Assembly: GCA_963712825.1 (NCBI GenBank)
Contig: CAVQJP010000012.1
Location: 35,776 to 99,775 of the forward strand
From: AP-15 sp963712825
GTDB lineage: Bacteria > Pseudomonadota > Alphaproteobacteria > ATCC43930 > CGMCC-115725
DNA: 64,000 nucleotides
Direction: 5' to 3'
The notes beneath the pieces are model-generated. The model saw only the letters and a list, made by a program, of their open reading frames with translations, was not told where the DNA came from and did not search any database. Within the stretch, counting starts at the first letter, position 1. Each line of letters starts with the position of its first letter. Made by a program: the position numbers and the translations under genes. This document shows, one piece after another, positions 26,158-39,957 of the stretch.

Positions 26158-27000
26158 CTAAGCTTTCTTTGGCGACCAGCCATAGGCCTTGGCGCAGGCG
26201 CCGCTCATCAGCATTGCCCGTTCCGTGTCGCTCAGGCGGTCGGTCTTGAGGAATGGCTCGACGGCCTGTTCGTAATTGACGACGGCGAAGGCGCGCGTCC
26301 AGTCCGTGCCCCACAGGCAGCGGTCGAAACCCCAGGCATCGAAGACGCGGGCAAGCGGGTCCCAGATGTCGGGGAACGGATACGGCTCCCGCGACAGCGT
26401 GCAGGCGCCGCTGACCTTGATCACCGCGTTGGGGCGCTTGGCCAGCTCCAGCACCTTCGGGAGGTCGGCCCAGGGCTGCGGCGGCGCCGGCGGGACCCGC
26501 GGCTGCATGATGCCGAGATGGTCGATGATAAAACGCGTGTCGGGGTGGCGGTCGATGAGGGCCGCGCCCGCGTCCACATTGCCCCAGAACAGGACGTTGA
26601 CGGGAAAATCGTGGCGGGCGGCCGCGCGGGCAATCCGGTCGAGGCCGGGGTCGTCCGGTGCGCGGTTTGCCTCCTTTGTCAGCATGATGCGGATGCCGAC
26701 CGCGCCCGGCGTCTTTTTCCAGTCGGCGATGACATCGGCAACCGCCGGATCGTCGGGGTTGACAGGCTTGACAAGCGCGAACCGATCCGGATGCGCCTTT
26801 TGCACTTCCACCGCATAGCTGGCGTCGTATTGGTACATCGAAAAGGCGGAGATGAAGATCGCGCCGTCGACGCCGACTTTGTTCATCGCCGCCACCATCT
26901 CGTCGCCGGTGACGTGATCGGGCCAGTTCGGCACACTGTGCCAGGGCCGCTTCGGCGAGTTCGCCTCATACACGTGAACCTGGGAATCGATGATCGTCAT
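26158..27000 (-). CDS. Amidohydrolase family 2 (TIM-barrel) protein
   Basis: A 280-residue member of the amidohydrolase 2 family, a distant relative of the 339-residue one at 11265. The first metal motif is IIDSQVHVYE (the usual D-x-H-x-H replaced by D-S-Q-V-H, which may lower metal affinity). Strand motifs RFIIDHLGIMQPR and CLWGTDWTRAF (Asp on the last strand) are kept. Such enzymes hydrolyse lactones or decarboxylate aromatic acids. The start at 27000 has AGGAG (GGAGGAGTT on the minus strand) at good spacing. It has no same-strand partner nearby. Confidence 0.86.
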   Translation of the reverse strand: MTIIDSQVHVYEANSPKRPWHSVPNWPDHVTGDEMVAAMNKVGVDGAIFISAFSMYQYDASYAVEVQKAHPDRFALVKPVNPDDPAVADVIADWKKTPGAVGIRIMLTKEANRAPDDPGLDRIARAAARHDFPVNVLFWGNVDAGAALIDRHPDTRFIIDHLGIMQPRVPPAPPQPWADLPKVLELAKRPNAVIKVSGACTLSREPYPFPDIWDPLARVFDAWGFDRCLWGTDWTRAFAVVNYEQAVEPFLKTDRLSDTERAMLMSGACAKAYGWSPKKA

Positions 27001-27350
27001 CGCGGCAACTCCTCCTGTGCTGCACGAGTTTGGCTGTCACAGCAGGTCCATGTCCAGAGCGCCCAGGCTCGGCACCCCGAATGCCGGCTGGGGGGAGAGG
27101 GTTGAGAAGGGTCGGCGAGGCGCCGCCAAGCGCTACGCGCGCCTGCGAAAGGCCGTCCGCAGGGGCGGGCGTTCCGGGGACGAGCGAGGGGGTTCGACTT
27201 GGTCGAAAACCATGTCAGAAACCCCGGAAGTCGCGGTTCGGCCGCCTTCGGCTTGTCGAGCGGCTGCACCGCCGCGAGTGGGCAGAGCGCAGGATCGCCG
27301 GCGACGCATTCAATGCGGCGAGCCGGCGATGCTCGGGTTAGCGCGGCGCT
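27001..27350. other. Intergenic stretch, no gene supported
   Basis: This 350-base region contains GC-rich, repeat-like sequence, including GGGGAGAGGGTTGAGAAGGG and a CGCCGCCAAGCGCTACGCGCGCC stretch similar to dispersed genomic repeats. Open frames exist on both strands, but none has a ribosome site together with recognisable protein sequence. It should include the promoter of the amidohydrolase gene. Confidence 0.4.
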
Positions 27351-27731
27351 CTATTGATTTGACGTCCCCGAGGTCGCCTTACCGCCGACGGACATGCGGT
27401 TCGTCGTGGTTGGATTGCTCGTCTGGAGCTGGCCGAGCTCTTGGCGGTTCAGCTGGTCGGCGGCGCCCCCGGCGGATGGGCTCCTCGCCGCGTGCACCGC
27501 GTGGCGTCGGTGGTGGGCGCGCGTCACCGAGCCCGTGCCCCGGTTGGACGTCGCTCTTCCTCCCGCAGGCATCCGGTTCATCTGGCTTGGCATCGCCGAC
27601 GTAGGCGCCGGCGGTGCCGGGGCGGGCGTGCTTGCGCCCGGCGACGACGTTGACGGAGCCGGCTGCGCCCAAACCGGCGCGCAGAGCCCCAGCGCGGCAA
27701 CCACCGCCGCGCCAATCAAGAGATGCTTCAT
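27351..27731 (-). CDS. Small secreted Pro/Ala/Thr-rich protein
   Basis: A 126-residue protein with a clear signal peptide (MKHLLIGAAVVAALGLCAPVWAQ) and a low-complexity mature part rich in Pro, Ala, Ser and Thr. A short motif is used twice: NRMPAGGRATSN in the middle and NRMSVGGKATSG at the end, with an RAHHRRHAVHAA basic patch between. No enzyme domain is visible. Start ATG 27731 has GGGAGGG seven bases upstream; the frame is open upstream without a site. Function unknown. Confidence 0.75.
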   Translation of the reverse strand: MKHLLIGAAVVAALGLCAPVWAQPAPSTSSPGASTPAPAPPAPTSAMPSQMNRMPAGGRATSNRGTGSVTRAHHRRHAVHAARSPSAGGAADQLNRQELGQLQTSNPTTTNRMSVGGKATSGTSNQ

Positions 27732-28166
27732 GGTGTAACCCTCCCTGTGCGCTTCTCGCTCCACCCGTGATTCTTTAACGGTAAAACGCGAGGATCGCAA
27801 CCCGATTGAATACGGGCCGCGGTCGCCAACCATGGCGTGAACGGATCGCCGGCAAGCTGTTCAGTCCTTGCGGCTGAGGATCAGCGCCGCACGGAAATAG
27901 TCGGCCAGATCTGGTTTCAGCTCCCGTCATTCCGCGCGCATTCCGGTGCAGCTACAATATCGCAAACCTTAAGAGCAAGCAAACAGGCTCATCAGAACGG
28001 ACGCCGGGCGCCCGTGACGGCGGCTCGTCGGCATGACGGCCGTGCCTGGGGCTGTGAATATGCCCCCAGCGTAGACCGAAATCCGGTCATCAGGATCTGG
28101 ACGGGGCGTCGGGCGCTACAGGCGCGGCAACGGCCGAAGCACCCAGGCCGTAGGGTGCCGCGCCGC
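27732..28166. other. Intergenic stretch downstream of gltB, no gene supported
   Basis: This 435-base gap lies between the gltB stop and the small secreted protein gene. It presumably holds the secreted gene's promoter and the end of the gltB transcript. Open frames that enter it are extensions or antisense of gltB. I see no RNA gene and no clear hairpin-plus-T-run terminator. Confidence 0.4.
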
Positions 28167-32834
<4,668 letters not shown>

Positions 32835-33373
32835 AACGGATGCTCTTCTCCGGACCTGGTTTCACGAAGTGCCGCAGCACCTCGGCGGGCGCGCGCGACC
32901 CGTCGATAATAAACATGTCGGCGCACGCGAATCGAGGCCAAATCGCTTGTCGCCGCGGCTGTCGGCTCGCCGGCCGCAGCAGTCTGAGCGATGCCGCGCC
33001 GGGGCTCGCTCTGGCTCAGGTCGGGTCGGCAGGGGCGAATACCCAAAGGACGGAACGCGCGAACATCGCGAAACTGCGGATCGTTCCACGCAGACGCAAT
33101 TTTGACGGGTGCGCCACAACTTTGACACACGCGTCTCAAAGAACGCCACGCTATACGGCGCCCAACGATAATCAACCATCAGCTTCCCAATCATGATCTT
33201 CTAGGCCCAAGACCACGCTCTGGAGAGCGGGCACTCTGATTCTCTCTCGATCAGTAATCGGTGTCCGCTGGCCTCTCGTAACACAACATTCACCGATCAG
33301 AAAGCGCGCGGCGGAGATGCACCGATCGGCCTGCCGAACGGAATGCTGCGCTCAACAACAGGGAGCCTGGGCA
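32835..33373. other. Divergent intergenic region upstream of gltB, no gene supported
   Basis: About 540 bases between the divergent gltB and cysteine-repeat genes. The part near 33140-33310 is clearly less GC-rich and probably carries the promoters. The word CGATCAG occurs at 33248 and 33294, with a related ACCGATCGG at 33322. I cannot assign a regulator. Short open frames here have no ribosome site or recognisable content. Confidence 0.4.
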
Positions 33374-36300
33374 ATGATGCGTTATGTTTTTGCTGTACTT
33401 TTTGTCGCGGTCGCGATGCTGCCGGCATACTCGCCGACCGGCTTCGGCGTGCTTATCGGCGGCAGCACAATCGCCGAAGCACAACGTCGACCGGTGAACG
33501 GCGCCTGCGGCAAAGCCGACGACGTGGCGGTCACGTCAAAGCCCACCAGCAATTTATGCTCGGCCGGCACGGCGTCGAGGATCTCGGGCACCGGCCCGTG
33601 GACCTGGGACTGCACCGGTTCCAACCGCGGCACGACCGCGCAATGCTCGGCTCCGGTCAAGAGCGCCGCCGTCAACGGCTCCTGCGGCAGCGCCAACGGC
33701 ACCGATGTCGCCTCGGCTCCGTCGAGCAATCTGTGCTCGGCCGGCAGCGCCTCCGGTGTCTCGGGCAGCGGCCCCTGGTCCTGGGAATGCGCCGGCGCCA
33801 ATGGCGGCGTCACCGCCCTGTGCTCGGCCCAGCTCCAGAGCACCGCCGTCAACGGCTCCTGCGGCAGCGCCAACGGCGCCGATGTCGCCTCGACTCCATC
33901 GAGCAATCTGTGCTCGGCCGGCACCGCCTCCGGCGTCTCGGGCAGCGGCCCCTGGTCCTGGGACTGCACCGGCGCCAATGGCGGCGCCACCGCGCTGTGC
34001 TCGGCCCAGCTGGTGGCCAACGGCTCGTGCGGCAGCGCCAACGCTGTCGGCGTCGTCTCGGCCCCGTCGAGCAATCTGTGCTCGGCCGGCACCGCCTCGA
34101 GCGTGTCGGGCAGCGGTCCCTGGTCCTGGACCTGCGCCGGGATCGGGTCGGGCGCCCAAGCGGCGAGCTGCCTGGCGCCTTTGGCGTCCTCGGGCCAGGC
34201 GCCGGGCAACACGATGACGATCGCCAATGTCAGCGGGACCAGCGCATCGAGCTACCCGCTCCAGTTTGGCCGGCCGTTTGTCGACGGTGCGGTCGCCAAC
34301 GCGCCGCAGGTCCTGATCAACGGCAGCGCCGTCACGACCCAGGCCGACGTCAAAAACCGCTATTCCGACGGCTCGGTCGAATATGCGGTGATTGCGGTCG
34401 TGATCCCGTCGATCCCGGCCGGCGGCTCGCTGACCCTGACCTTTCAAAACCAGACGGCGCCCAACAACACGCCGCTCACACAGGCGCAGATGCTGGGCTC
34501 GAATTACAATTTCGACGCGGTGCTGAGCGTAACCGGTGCCGGCACCGGCGCCACGGCGCAGACAGTGTCGGCGCGCACAATGCTGGCGAACGGTGACTAT
34601 AAGCTGTGGACCTCGGGTCCGGCGGCGCAGACGATCATGCTCGGCGACGACAGCGCCGCGGCCAAGTACGACATCGGCTTTGGCGACGGCTACCATCCGT
34701 TGCGGCCGCGCTTCTATGCGACGTTCTGGCCGGCGACAAATCAAGTCACGGTCCGCGTGGTCGGCGAGAACATGCTGACGACCGCGGTGGAAGACATCGC
34801 CTACAAGCTGTCGATCTCGACCGGGCAGACCAGTCCGAGCACGGTCTACAGCGCCGACCTGTCCGGGACTCAGGCGACCCATCCCAAGCAGCATTGGACC
34901 ATGACGGCCTGGACCCAACGGTTCTGGCTCGGCGGCACGCCCAACCCGGAAGTCAATATCGACAACAATCTCGCCTATCTCGAAAGCACCCGGTTTTTCC
35001 CCAATTACGACACCGCGATCACCGTGCCGGAGAGCCAGATCGAGCAGGAATACGCGCTGTGGACCGGCCTGCCGCACGACATCTATGACGGCGCCTGGGA
35101 TGGCGGGCTGTGGCAGAGCGGGATGGGCACATCGGGCGGCCGTCCGGAGATCGCACCCTACCCGCAATGGTCGGTCATGTGGATGTACACCGGCGACTGG
35201 CGGCTGCGCCAGATGGCGCTCGGCATGGCCGACCTCGCCCCGGCCTTTCCCGGCCAATTGCGCGAGGGCAACCCGGCAAAGCGGCTGTCGCGCGCCGACC
35301 CCGCCGGTTCCGGCACCGGGCTCGGCCATGCCGTGTCGATCACCGACCGCAAAACCCTGGTCACCGCGGTCTTTGGCTATTCCTACACGACTGCCGCCGA
35401 CAACATCAATTTTGTCGGCGCCGTCAACGAGATCGCCAGCGGCGGACCGTGGTCGTTCGACGAGGCCCACCAGCCGGCCGCCTTCTACCCGCAATACATC
35501 CTGACCGGCGACCCGTGGTATCTGAACGAGATATATCTGTGGGCCGGGTTCACCGCGGCCCGGGCCAATGGCGCCGACACCGGCGACGCCGCCGGGCGTG
35601 GGCCCGACGGCGCCTATGGCGGCATCGACGACCAATTGCGCGGCGCCGGCTGGGGCATCCGCAACCGCGCCGAGGCCGCGTTTGCCGCCCCCGACAGCGA
35701 CCCCGAAAAGGCCTATTTCACCTACCTGACCAACGACGCCCTGGCGCGCTGGGAGGGCAGCTTTGGGATTACCGGGACCGCCTATGACGGCACCGCAATC
35801 AAAAACTGGGGGGCGCAGACCGGCAACTACTACACCTCCAATGGCGGTCCGGTCTCGGGCCGGATGCCTGTTCTCGGCAACTGGGAGAGCGCCGGCTACC
35901 CCAACGGAACCGATGCGACGGTCACCGGAAACATCAGCGGCGGCACCTTCGCGCCCTCGGTCGGCGCCTTCACCACGCCGTGGAACCACGAATACCTGCT
36001 CTACGGCATCGGGCGGACCGTCGAGCTCGGCTTTGCCGCCGGCCCGTTGCAGGCCCAGACCGTCGGCAAATACATGACCGGGATGATCAACAATTCGGGC
36101 TACCCCGAATTGATCGGCATGTACGAAATCCCGAGCGAGGCCAACTGCACCAACACCAGCAGCGGCTGCACCGCACCCCCGGGTGGGTTCTACGCGACCT
36201 GGCCAGCGGTAGTGGCGGCGATCCCGGCGCCGTTTCTGACCGGGGTCGGCTGGAACCCGGCCGGCAATGGCGGCGACGGCTATCTCGCCCAGTATTTCGC

Positions 36301-36538
36301 CGGCGGCCTCAACGATGACGGGCGGCCGATCTATGCGATGGGCGGGCTCGCGATGATGGTCGACCAGGGCGACCCCGGCGCCGCCCAGGCGTGGAGCTGG
36401 TTTCTGCCCAACGTCTACCACGCGATTTCGCCGGGCTACCTCCAATGGGACCCGAAATGGGTCATCGTGCCGCGCACCGACACCAACAGCCTGCCGCCCC
36501 AGCCCACCGCCACCCCCTCCGTCGCCGGATCTACCTAA
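33374..36538 (+). CDS. Large secreted protein with four cysteine-rich repeats and an unknown C-terminal domain
   Basis: A 1054-residue protein with an N-terminal signal peptide (MMRYVFAVLFVAVAMLPAYS). Residues about 41-270 are four tandem repeats of 56-59 residues. Each has four cysteines in the pattern NGSCGSAN, SSNLCSAG, GPWSWxCxG and ALCSA, which probably form two disulfides per unit. Repeats of this type occur in extracellular proteins of diverse bacteria. The remaining ~780 residues start with a beta-rich segment (MTIANVSGTSASSYPLQFGRPF). They continue with a Trp/Tyr-rich helical part that contains GLPHDIYDGAWDGGLWQSG, WMYTGDWRLRQMALG and FTTPWNHEYLLYGIGRTVE. That resembles alpha/alpha-toroid polysaccharide-acting enzymes in general look, but I cannot name a family. 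Start ATG 33374 has GGGAG upstream. A sugar-binding or surface role is inference. Confidence 0.8.
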   Translation: MMRYVFAVLFVAVAMLPAYSPTGFGVLIGGSTIAEAQRRPVNGACGKADDVAVTSKPTSNLCSAGTASRISGTGPWTWDCTGSNRGTTAQCSAPVKSAAVNGSCGSANGTDVASAPSSNLCSAGSASGVSGSGPWSWECAGANGGVTALCSAQLQSTAVNGSCGSANGADVASTPSSNLCSAGTASGVSGSGPWSWDCTGANGGATALCSAQLVANGSCGSANAVGVVSAPSSNLCSAGTASSVSGSGPWSWTCAGIGSGAQAASCLAPLASSGQAPGNTMTIANVSGTSASSYPLQFGRPFVDGAVANAPQVLINGSAVTTQADVKNRYSDGSVEYAVIAVVIPSIPAGGSLTLTFQNQTAPNNTPLTQAQMLGSNYNFDAVLSVTGAGTGATAQTVSARTMLANGDYKLWTSGPAAQTIMLGDDSAAAKYDIGFGDGYHPLRPRFYATFWPATNQVTVRVVGENMLTTAVEDIAYKLSISTGQTSPSTVYSADLSGTQATHPKQHWTMTAWTQRFWLGGTPNPEVNIDNNLAYLESTRFFPNYDTAITVPESQIEQEYALWTGLPHDIYDGAWDGGLWQSGMGTSGGRPEIAPYPQWSVMWMYTGDWRLRQMALGMADLAPAFPGQLREGNPAKRLSRADPAGSGTGLGHAVSITDRKTLVTAVFGYSYTTAADNINFVGAVNEIASGGPWSFDEAHQPAAFYPQYILTGDPWYLNEIYLWAGFTAARANGADTGDAAGRGPDGAYGGIDDQLRGAGWGIRNRAEAAFAAPDSDPEKAYFTYLTNDALARWEGSFGITGTAYDGTAIKNWGAQTGNYYTSNGGPVSGRMPVLGNWESAGYPNGTDATVTGNISGGTFAPSVGAFTTPWNHEYLLYGIGRTVELGFAAGPLQAQTVGKYMTGMINNSGYPELIGMYEIPSEANCTNTSSGCTAPPGGFYATWPAVVAAIPAPFLTGVGWNPAGNGGDGYLAQYFAGGLNDDGRPIYAMGGLAMMVDQGDPGAAQAWSWFLPNVYHAISPGYLQWDPKWVIVPRTDTNSLPPQPTATPSVAGST
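33494..34180 (+). repeat. Four tandem coding repeats (177/177/168/~165 bp)
   Basis: Within the secreted-protein gene, units begin at 33494, 33671, 33848 and 34016. Units 2 and 3 are almost identical at DNA level over long stretches (for example AACGGCTCCTGCGGCAGCGC and GGCAGCGGCCCCTGGTCCTG). This indicates recent duplication or ongoing gene conversion, and unit number may vary between strains. Confidence 0.85.
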
Positions 36539-36604
36539 ACCGGCACGGACAGTGAGCGGCAGGTCGGATATAGTCGCCAGCTTTGGTAACCAGCTTTTCC
36601 GATC

Positions 36605-38386
36605 GTGCCGCTGCCGCTTTTTAGCCGATTGCGTACTGCCGGCGCCCGCGCCCGCGATTTTCGCGACGCGCTGGCGCTGCAGCGGCGCGGGCGGCTGGCC
36701 GAAGCCGAAAGGCTCTACCGCGCGGTGCTGCAAGCCGACCCGGACCACCTCCAGGCGCGGTTCAATCTCGGGCTGGTCCGCGTCCGCCGGGGCGCGGTTG
36801 AGGAGGCGGTCGAGCTTTTCCGCCAGGCCGTTGACCAAAAACCTGATTTCGCTGAAGCGCACAACGCCCTCGGGATCGCGCTGCGCCTGACCGGGCAGAA
36901 AGAAGCCGCTCTCCCCCATTATGCGGCGGCATTGGCGGTCAAGCCCGATTACGCCGAAGCCGAAAACAATTTCGGTCTGGCGCTGCAGGCGCTGGGACGC
37001 CACGCCGACGCCGTCGACCACTACCGCCGTGCGCTGAGCCTGGCACCCGACTACATCGCGGCCGAAAACAACATCGGCGCGGCGCTGCGCACGCTTCACC
37101 GCTACGACGAAGCCGCCGAGCATTATCGCAACGCGCTGGCGCTAAGGCCGGGCTCGGCCGACGCCCACAATAATCTCGCGGTGGCCTTGCAGCTGCTGGG
37201 GCGCCATGAGGAGGCATTGGCCGGGTTTCAGCAAGCGCTGGCGCTGAGCCCGGACCTGCCGGCGGCGTGGCACGGCCGCGGCACGGTGCAGCGGACCTTG
37301 GGCCGGCTCGAAGAGGCGCGGCAGGCAATCGAGCACGCGATCGCGCTGGCACCGCGCCGGGCGGAATTCTACCGCTCGCTTGCCGAAACCCGGCGCTTTA
37401 CCGCCGACGACCCGCACCTCGCCCTGATCGAGGCGCTGGCGCGGGACATGACGACGCTTCCCGAGGACGACCAGGTTCATCTTCATTTCGCGCTCGGCAA
37501 GGTCTACGCCGACCTCGGCGACCACGAGCGGGCATTCTGCCATCTCCTTCGGGGCAACGCGCTGAAGCGGGGCCAGGTCGCTTATGACGAGGCGGCGGTG
37601 ATGGCGTATTTCGACCGGATCCGGGCGTTGTTCAATCCGGGCGTCATGCAGGAGCGGCGGGGTTCCGGCGATCCGTCGTCGGTGCCGGTCTTCATCTTCG
37701 GCATGCCGCGGTCGGGCACGAGCCTCGTCGAGCAGATCCTCGCCAGCCATCCGCAGGTGCACGGCGCCGGCGAGCTCGGCGAATTCGAATTGGCGGTGGC
37801 CGCACTCGGCGGCGGCGAGGGGGTCCCGCCCGATATCGGCGGCGCCGAGCTGCAGCGGGTCGGCGCCCATTACCTGGCGGCGGTGAGCCCGCGGGCGCCC
37901 GCGGCGCGGCACATCACCGACAAAATGCCGGCCAATTTCCGGTTTGCCGGGCTGATCCATCTGGCGCTGCCCAATGCCCGCCTCGTCCACCTGCGCCGCG
38001 ACCCGGTTGACACCTGCCTGTCGTGCTTTTCACTGCTGTTCGGCGGCAACCAGCCCTATGCCTACGATCTTGCCGAGCTCGGCCGCTTTTACCGCGCCTA
38101 TGAAAAGCTGATGGAGCATTGGCGCAGCGTGTTGCCGCCGGGGGTCATGCTCGAAGTGCAATACGAGGAGCTGGTCGCCGATTTCGAGCCGCAGGCGCGG
38201 GCCATCCTCGCCCATTGCGGTCTCGAATGGGACGATTCCTGCTTCGACTTTTACAAGACCAAGCGTCCGGTCCACACCGCGAGCGCGGTCCAGGTGCGCC
38301 AGCCGCTCTATCGGAGCTCGGTCGGACGCTGGCGCCCGGCCGACCCGGTGTTGCGCCCGCTGCTCGACGCCCTCGCCGGCGATTGA
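36605..38386 (+). CDS. TPR-sulfotransferase fusion protein
   Basis: A 593-residue protein with about seven tetratricopeptide repeats (residues 20-260; for example YRAVLQADPDHLQARFNLGLV and ENNFGLALQALGRHADAVDHY) followed by a sulfotransferase domain. The 5'-phosphosulfate-binding motif is FIFGMPRSGTSLVEQILASH (around 362-381). The 3'-phosphate motif is LVHLRRDPVDTCLSCF (around 460). The conserved GAGELGEFELAV segment lies between. It should move sulfate from PAPS to an unknown acceptor; TPRs may bind the acceptor protein. The start is GTG 36605, with no strong ribosome site. It follows the cysteine-repeat gene by 66 bases on the same strand and may be co-expressed. No signal peptide. Confidence 0.92.
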   Translation: MPLPLFSRLRTAGARARDFRDALALQRRGRLAEAERLYRAVLQADPDHLQARFNLGLVRVRRGAVEEAVELFRQAVDQKPDFAEAHNALGIALRLTGQKEAALPHYAAALAVKPDYAEAENNFGLALQALGRHADAVDHYRRALSLAPDYIAAENNIGAALRTLHRYDEAAEHYRNALALRPGSADAHNNLAVALQLLGRHEEALAGFQQALALSPDLPAAWHGRGTVQRTLGRLEEARQAIEHAIALAPRRAEFYRSLAETRRFTADDPHLALIEALARDMTTLPEDDQVHLHFALGKVYADLGDHERAFCHLLRGNALKRGQVAYDEAAVMAYFDRIRALFNPGVMQERRGSGDPSSVPVFIFGMPRSGTSLVEQILASHPQVHGAGELGEFELAVAALGGGEGVPPDIGGAELQRVGAHYLAAVSPRAPAARHITDKMPANFRFAGLIHLALPNARLVHLRRDPVDTCLSCFSLLFGGNQPYAYDLAELGRFYRAYEKLMEHWRSVLPPGVMLEVQYEELVADFEPQARAILAHCGLEWDDSCFDFYKTKRPVHTASAVQVRQPLYRSSVGRWRPADPVLRPLLDALAGD

Positions 38387-38509
38387 GAATAGCGGACGCC
38401 GACGTCAGTCTGCCGGCGGTCGGCCGCATTCGCCAACCGCAGCGGGTCGACAGCGCCTCGGCGCTGTTGCAGGATGTGGCGGAAATCACCTTGGGGAAGG
38501 AAACCCGAA

Positions 38510-39067
38510 ATGCCCGAGACGCCGACTTTTGGCCGCTATGCCGAAATCCCCTATGACCAGATGACGCCGGAGCAGCAGGAGGGCTATCGCTCGCTGCTCG
38601 AGACGCGCGGCCGGCTCCCCGGCCCGAACAAGATTTACGTCCACAACCCCAATTTGGTGAAGGTGATGGGTCCGCTCGGGGCCTATTTCCGCACCGGCTA
38701 TTCGCTCTCCGAGCGCGAGCGCGAAATCGCGGTCGTCATCATCAACAGCAAATGGCATTCCGCCTATCCGACCAACGCCCACGAGCGCGCCGGCAAAGCG
38801 GCGGGGCTTCCGGCCGACAAGGTCGAGGCGCTGCTCTCGGGCCTGCCGACCTCGTTCGACGACAAGCGCGAGCAGGTCATCTACGAAATGGCGACGTGCC
38901 TCGCGAATTCGCGCTGGGTCTCGAAGGGGCTCTTTGACCGCGCGGTCGCGGCGCTCGGCCACGAGGGCGTCACCGACGCGATCTGCCTGATGGGCTTCTA
39001 CACCAGCGTCTCGATGACGCTCGCCTTCTACGACGTGCCCGCCGGCGCCGAAGGCCTGGCCCGCTAA
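38510..39067 (+). CDS. Carboxymuconolactone decarboxylase-like protein (copy 1)
   Basis: A 185-residue all-helical AhpD-like protein. The family core is YSLSEREREIAVVIINSKWHSAYPTNAHERAGKAAGLP, followed by LLSGLPTSFDDKREQVIYEM. The AhpD CxxC redox pair is absent: only a single Cys is found (EMATCLANSRW). That argues against peroxidase-reductase activity and for a decarboxylase-like or unknown role. Start ATG 38510 has AAGGA eight bases upstream. The next gene is a close paralogue 34 bases downstream. Confidence 0.87.
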   Translation: MPETPTFGRYAEIPYDQMTPEQQEGYRSLLETRGRLPGPNKIYVHNPNLVKVMGPLGAYFRTGYSLSEREREIAVVIINSKWHSAYPTNAHERAGKAAGLPADKVEALLSGLPTSFDDKREQVIYEMATCLANSRWVSKGLFDRAVAALGHEGVTDAICLMGFYTSVSMTLAFYDVPAGAEGLAR

Positions 39068-39101
39068 GGAATACAAGCTATCCCAGGAAGGAAACGCGAA
39101 A

Positions 39102-39662
39102 ATGCCCGACGCGCCGACCTTTGGCCGCTACGCCGAAATTCCTTATGACCAGATGACCTCCGCGCAGCAGGAAGGCTACCGCTCGTTGGTCGAGACTCGC
39201 GGTGCGGTCGGCGGCCCAAGCAAGATCTGGGTGCACAACCCGAAACTGGCGAAGGCGGCGGGGCCGCTCGGCGCCCATTTTCACCCCGGCGGGTATTCGC
39301 TCTCGGAGCGCGAACGGGAAATCGCCGTCGTCATCATCAACAGCAAATGGCATTCCGCCTATCCGACCAACGCCCATGAGCGGCGCGGCAAGGAAGTCGG
39401 GCTGCCGGCCGACAAGGTCGAGGCGATGCTGTCCGGCCTGCCGACCTCGTTCGACGACGAGCGCGAGCAGGTGGTCTATGAGATGGCGATGTGCCTGTCG
39501 CAGTCGCGCTGGGCGGCGCAGGGTCTCTATGACCGTGCGGTCGCCGCACTCGGCCATGTCGGCATTACCGACGTGATCACCCTGATGGGCTACTACACCA
39601 GCGTGTCGATGACGCTCGCCTTTTACGACGTGCCCGCCGGGGCACAAGGGATCGCGCGCTGA
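39102..39662 (+). CDS. Carboxymuconolactone decarboxylase-like protein (copy 2)
   Basis: A 186-residue close paralogue of the preceding gene; the two proteins align end to end with most residues identical (both begin PTFGRYAEIPYDQM after two or three residues). Differences cluster around residues 33-58 (RGAVGGPSKIWVHNPKLAKA versus RGRLPGPNKIYVHNPNLVKV) and in the helix after FDD. This suggests diverged substrate contacts. The same AAGGAAAC ribosome site precedes ATG 39102, so the duplication included the translation signal. The pair is one transcription unit. Confidence 0.87.
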   Translation: MPDAPTFGRYAEIPYDQMTSAQQEGYRSLVETRGAVGGPSKIWVHNPKLAKAAGPLGAHFHPGGYSLSEREREIAVVIINSKWHSAYPTNAHERRGKEVGLPADKVEAMLSGLPTSFDDEREQVVYEMAMCLSQSRWAAQGLYDRAVAALGHVGITDVITLMGYYTSVSMTLAFYDVPAGAQGIAR

Positions 39663-39957
39663 AACCACCGTAGGGTGCGCGTGCGGGGTCTTTGGGGTGC
39701 GAGGGTTCGAGCGAGCCGGCTGAGCGGCGGGGTGGCGTGGTGGATGACCGCGGTCGGCGTCGTCCGCCACGGCCGTCAGTGCGAGCATCTGCTACGGCGA
39801 TCTCGCCCCGCAGCGGCCAGGCCCTTGGGCCGAGGCGAGCAATCACCCCCACCGACGGCAATCAGACAGAGCACGGCGCGCCCGTTGGCGCGGCGCGTCA
39901 TTGCAACTGGGCTTCCGTCGGGGCTCGTCTGGAACCGCCCGCACCGCGCGGCGGCGG

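Noticed and set aside
33554..37123. Minus-strand open frame of about 1189 codons
   Set aside because: It is antisense to the cysteine-repeat and TPR genes; its repetitive sequence only mirrors the coding repeats on the other strand.
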